The position numbers and the translations under genes were made by a program. Source: Verrucomicrobiota bacterium (GTDB lineage Bacteria > Verrucomicrobiota > Verrucomicrobiia > Chthoniobacterales > UBA10450). From it: a stretch of 33,012 bases of DNA. The DNA is taken from the NCBI GenBank assembly GCA_003218785.1, contig QHOM01000017.1:5421-38432 (forward strand). Direction: 5' to 3'. The first letter of the stretch is position 1. Every line of letters starts with the position of its first letter. This document shows, piece by piece, positions 30,942 through 33,012 of this stretch. Below the pieces are notes generated by a model that saw only the letters and a list, made by a program, of their open reading frames with translations, was not told the origin of the DNA and did no database searches.

Positions 30942-32114
30942 GTGCACGATCTTTTCGAGGAAAAAGATGTCGACCTTGAGAGCGTAAACAGTGCTGCGCC
31001 GCTTGCCACGCGCATGCGTCCGCGCTCGCTCGACGAATTTGTCGGCCAGGAACACATTCTCGCGCCTGGAAAACTCTTGCGTCGCACGATCGAAGCCGAT
31101 CGTTTGCCATCGGTGATTTTGTCCGGGCCGCCCGGCAGCGGAAAAACTACGCTTGCCCGGATCATTGCCGAAATAACCCATGCAAAATTCATTCGAATCA
31201 GCGGCGTCGAAAGTAATGTTGGCGAAATGCGTCGCGTCATTGCTGGCGCGACCAATCGCCTGCGCACTTCGGGCCAAAACACGATCCTGTTCATCGACGA
31301 GATTCATCACTTCAACAAAGCACAGCAGGACATTCTTCTGCCCGACGTCGAAAGCGGAAATCTGCGGCTCATCGGCGCGACGACTTACAACCCGTTCTTT
31401 TATGTCAACAGTCCGCTCGTCTCGCGCTCACAGGTCTTTCAGCTCGAACCGCTTCGCGTCGAGCAACTCGAACAATTAACCGATCGCGCATTAGCCGATA
31501 AAGAGCGCGGCCTCGGAAATTACAATGTTAAGCTGGACAAGAACGCGCGCCGGCATCTTGCCAAGCTAAGCGACGGCGACGCGCGCAAATGTTTAAACGC
31601 TCTCGAGATTGGCGTGCTCACGACTCCGCCGGCTGGCAAAAATGGAACCATCCATTTCACGCTCGCGGTTGCCGAAGAAAGCATTCAGCAAAAAGCGGTT
31701 GTCTACGATCGCGCGGGCGACGCGCACTACGACACGATCAGTGCGTTTATCAAAAGCATGCGCGCGTCCGATGAAAAGGGCGCCATGTACTGGCTCGCGA
31801 AAATGCTGTATGCTGGCGAAGATTTCCGTTTCATTGCACGGCGCATCATCATTTTCGCGAGCGAAGACATAGGTCTCGCTGATCCCGAAGCACTGCCTTT
31901 GGCCATCGCGACGCAACAAGCCGTCGAATTTGTCGGCCTGCCCGAAGCGCGAATTCCTCTGGCGCATGCCACCGCCTACATGTGCCGCGCGGCGAAAAGC
32001 CGCGAAGCTTACGACGCGCTAAATGCCGCAACCGAAAAGATCGAAATGGAACAAACCCAGCGCGTCCCGGAGCACCTTAAGAATAAGCATTTTCCCGTAA
32101 ATCCAGAACGGTAA
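30942..32114 (+). CDS. rarA: Replication-associated recombination protein RarA/MgsA, short C terminus
   Basis: Clamp-loader-like AAA+ ATPase (MgsA/WRNIP1 family) acting at stalled replication forks. From GTG 30942 it has 390 residues: APLATRMRPRSLDEFVGQEH, Walker A SGPPGSGKTTLAR, Walker B ILFIDEIHHFNKAQQD, sensor 1 LIGATTYNP, then RIIIFASEDIGLADP and the tetramerisation region. A longer frame runs to 30843 through repeat DNA; the chosen start gives the usual short N terminus, but no Shine-Dalgarno is present. The protein ends VPEHLKNKHFPVNPER, whereas family members normally continue 40 or more residues past the VPxHL motif with a GYKYPHDYPG-type block. The C terminus therefore looks truncated. 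Confidence 0.92.
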   Translation: MHDLFEEKDVDLESVNSAAPLATRMRPRSLDEFVGQEHILAPGKLLRRTIEADRLPSVILSGPPGSGKTTLARIIAEITHAKFIRISGVESNVGEMRRVIAGATNRLRTSGQNTILFIDEIHHFNKAQQDILLPDVESGNLRLIGATTYNPFFYVNSPLVSRSQVFQLEPLRVEQLEQLTDRALADKERGLGNYNVKLDKNARRHLAKLSDGDARKCLNALEIGVLTTPPAGKNGTIHFTLAVAEESIQQKAVVYDRAGDAHYDTISAFIKSMRASDEKGAMYWLAKMLYAGEDFRFIARRIIIFASEDIGLADPEALPLAIATQQAVEFVGLPEARIPLAHATAYMCRAAKSREAYDALNAATEKIEMEQTQRVPEHLKNKHFPVNPER

Positions 32115-32283
32115 GACGCGACAGTTCATCGCGCCGTATGCGAAATGGAGAACGCGCGACAAACTCGTGCGCGACCCGGCGGCAATGGACCCAGACGGCC
32201 GCGAAAAAGTGTTCAGCCGCCTCAACCCGAAAAAGGCGATGGAACTACGCCAGGAATTAATGCGCCGTTTTCGGATCAGCTGA
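32101..32283 (+). pseudogene. Coding-like fragment after rarA, unassigned
   Basis: A frame of 60 codons, open from 32101 to the TGA at 32281-32283, with protein-like composition (TRQFIAPYAKWRTRDKLV ... FSRLNPKKAMELRQEL). It has no ATG before the codon in AMDPDG; a GTG lies at 32167. It is in a different frame from rarA and overlaps its end. I do not recognise it. It could be the end of a gene whose front was lost, or a true small protein from GTG 32167. It does not match the missing RarA C terminus. Confidence 0.35.
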
Positions 32284-32403
32284 GTTCCCGCATTCTGCCG
32301 CACTCACCTCTCACTGATCACCGATCACCTCTGATCTCCGAGCTTTGTCCTCTGCCTTCTATCTATCCAGTATTCGGTATCCGCTATCCGCTATTCCACC
32401 TCA
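32284..32403. other. Short-repeat-rich intergenic DNA
   Basis: CT-rich sequence with small direct repeats (TGATCACCGATCACC, ATCCGCTATCCGCT). No gene or terminator could be supported. It is the convergent junction between the rarA side and the minus-strand propeller gene. Confidence 0.35.
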
Positions 32404-33012
32404 TCAGCGTCCAATCTTCACTCGGATAAATCTTGGCCGATAACTGTCGACGTCCGCGAGCAGATCGTGGAAATCGAAGCTGTTTACGTCGTACGAAACG
32501 AGCAGACGACCCTGCGCGTCGGTGAACTCCGGGTGGACGTGGGCATCATAGGTGAACAGGCCGTGCCGGCTCTCCGGTGTCCAATACACATGCGTCCGAT
32601 TCGCGAACGGCCCCGCCGGGTTGTTCGATGAATACATGACTAACTCCGCGCTGAAGGCGACCAGCGAATCCATCGTGAAAAGGACAAACTGATTCCCGAC
32701 CTTTGCCACGCCAAAACCATTGCCGACTCCTTTCCGCAAACGGGCCGACGCCGCCGGGTCCGATGACCAACCTGTGCCGGTGTAAAATTCCCAAGCGCCA
32801 AGCACGTTGCCGGACGTCGCCCTGGCAATGTGCAGGTACTTCTCAGTGCCACTTACATCCTCAGTCCCATAAATGTAGGTGTAGCCGCCCTCCTCCAGCA
32901 GCGCCGCCCCGTACATCACGCTGTTCTCACCATGGGTCGGCACCACATTCTCAAGCGTGAGATCAGGCAGGACGAACGACGCGATCGCGTTGCCGACCCA
33001 TTGGAAGTCGAA
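32404..33012 (-). CDS. Beta-propeller-type protein (DUF4185/DUF5005-like), 5' partial
   Basis: C-terminal 202 residues of a larger protein; the frame is open to the end of the window, so the start lies beyond 33012. Repeated blade-like motifs are visible: YGAALLEEGGYTYIYGTED, GVAKVGNQFVLFTMD, LVMYSSNNPAGPF, TYDAHVHPEFTDAQGRLLVSY and YRPRFIRVKI. The pattern of a paired GxYxYxYG strand, an SxxPxGPF turn and a HPE...LxxSYxxN block recalls GH43-like five-bladed propellers and the DUF4185/DUF5005 families, many of them secreted. Enzymatic activity cannot be judged from this part. No signal peptide is visible because the start is missing. Confidence 0.75.
   Translation of the reverse strand, partial: FDFQWVGNAIASFVLPDLTLENVVPTHGENSVMYGAALLEEGGYTYIYGTEDVSGTEKYLHIARATSGNVLGAWEFYTGTGWSSDPAASARLRKGVGNGFGVAKVGNQFVLFTMDSLVAFSAELVMYSSNNPAGPFANRTHVYWTPESRHGLFTYDAHVHPEFTDAQGRLLVSYDVNSFDFHDLLADVDSYRPRFIRVKIGR

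Noticed and set aside
32145..32429. 94-codon plus-strand frame after rarA
   Set aside because: Its second half translates CT-rich short repeats, and the neighbouring frame at 32101-32283 has better protein-like composition.

Overview
This window reads as a chromosomal segment of a Verrucomicrobiota bacterium, most likely from the Chthoniobacterales or a related soil lineage. That placement is inferred from the gene content and order of the division/cell-wall cluster, the MurC-MurB fusion, the divergent FtsZ and the abundance of short palindromic repeats. No rRNA or tRNA gene was seen to confirm it.

Region 1 (1-13810, all +) is a compact dcw cluster: murF (5' end outside the window), mraY, murD, a LysM membrane protein, ftsW, murG, a murC-murB fusion, ddl, ftsQ, ftsA and ftsZ. 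Genes overlap or nearly touch, with ATGA or GTGA overlaps at murF/mraY, murD/lysM, murCB/ddl and ddl/ftsQ, which suggests one translationally coupled transcript. The products make UDP-MurNAc-pentapeptide, lipid I and lipid II, then build the septal ring. The only real breaks are before ftsW and before ftsZ, and each holds a palindromic repeat.

Region 2 (13811-23764) is mixed. It holds a secreted M20 amidohydrolase (-), a family B DNA polymerase with degraded proofreading motifs and a palindromic repeat inserted in frame (+), and a small membrane protein (-). A - strand set follows: a Tat-exported epimerase-like protein, a nucleotide-transporter-like membrane protein and an OsmC peroxidase. 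Diverging from it is a Tat-exported aldo/keto reductase. Two secreted proteins close the region, one with a CHAP/NlpC-like Cys-His pattern and one with a 3D domain.

Region 3 (23765-33012) holds a P-loop sulfotransferase-like gene followed by a class IV aminotransferase-like gene whose catalytic lysine is replaced by histidine. Both resemble the two halves of plant BCAT-like proteins. After these come a YefM/YoeB toxin-antitoxin pair, a C-terminally truncated MsrA, TrmB, ComEC, a universal stress protein, a RarA/MgsA ATPase with a short C terminus, an unassigned coding-like fragment, and a partial secreted propeller-type protein leaving the window.

At least three families of short inverted-repeat elements are scattered through the window. 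They lie between genes, inside the polymerase gene, and at the stop codons of three genes. The strongest leads are the aminotransferase/sulfotransferase pair, the atypical FtsZ, and the repeat inside the polymerase palm.
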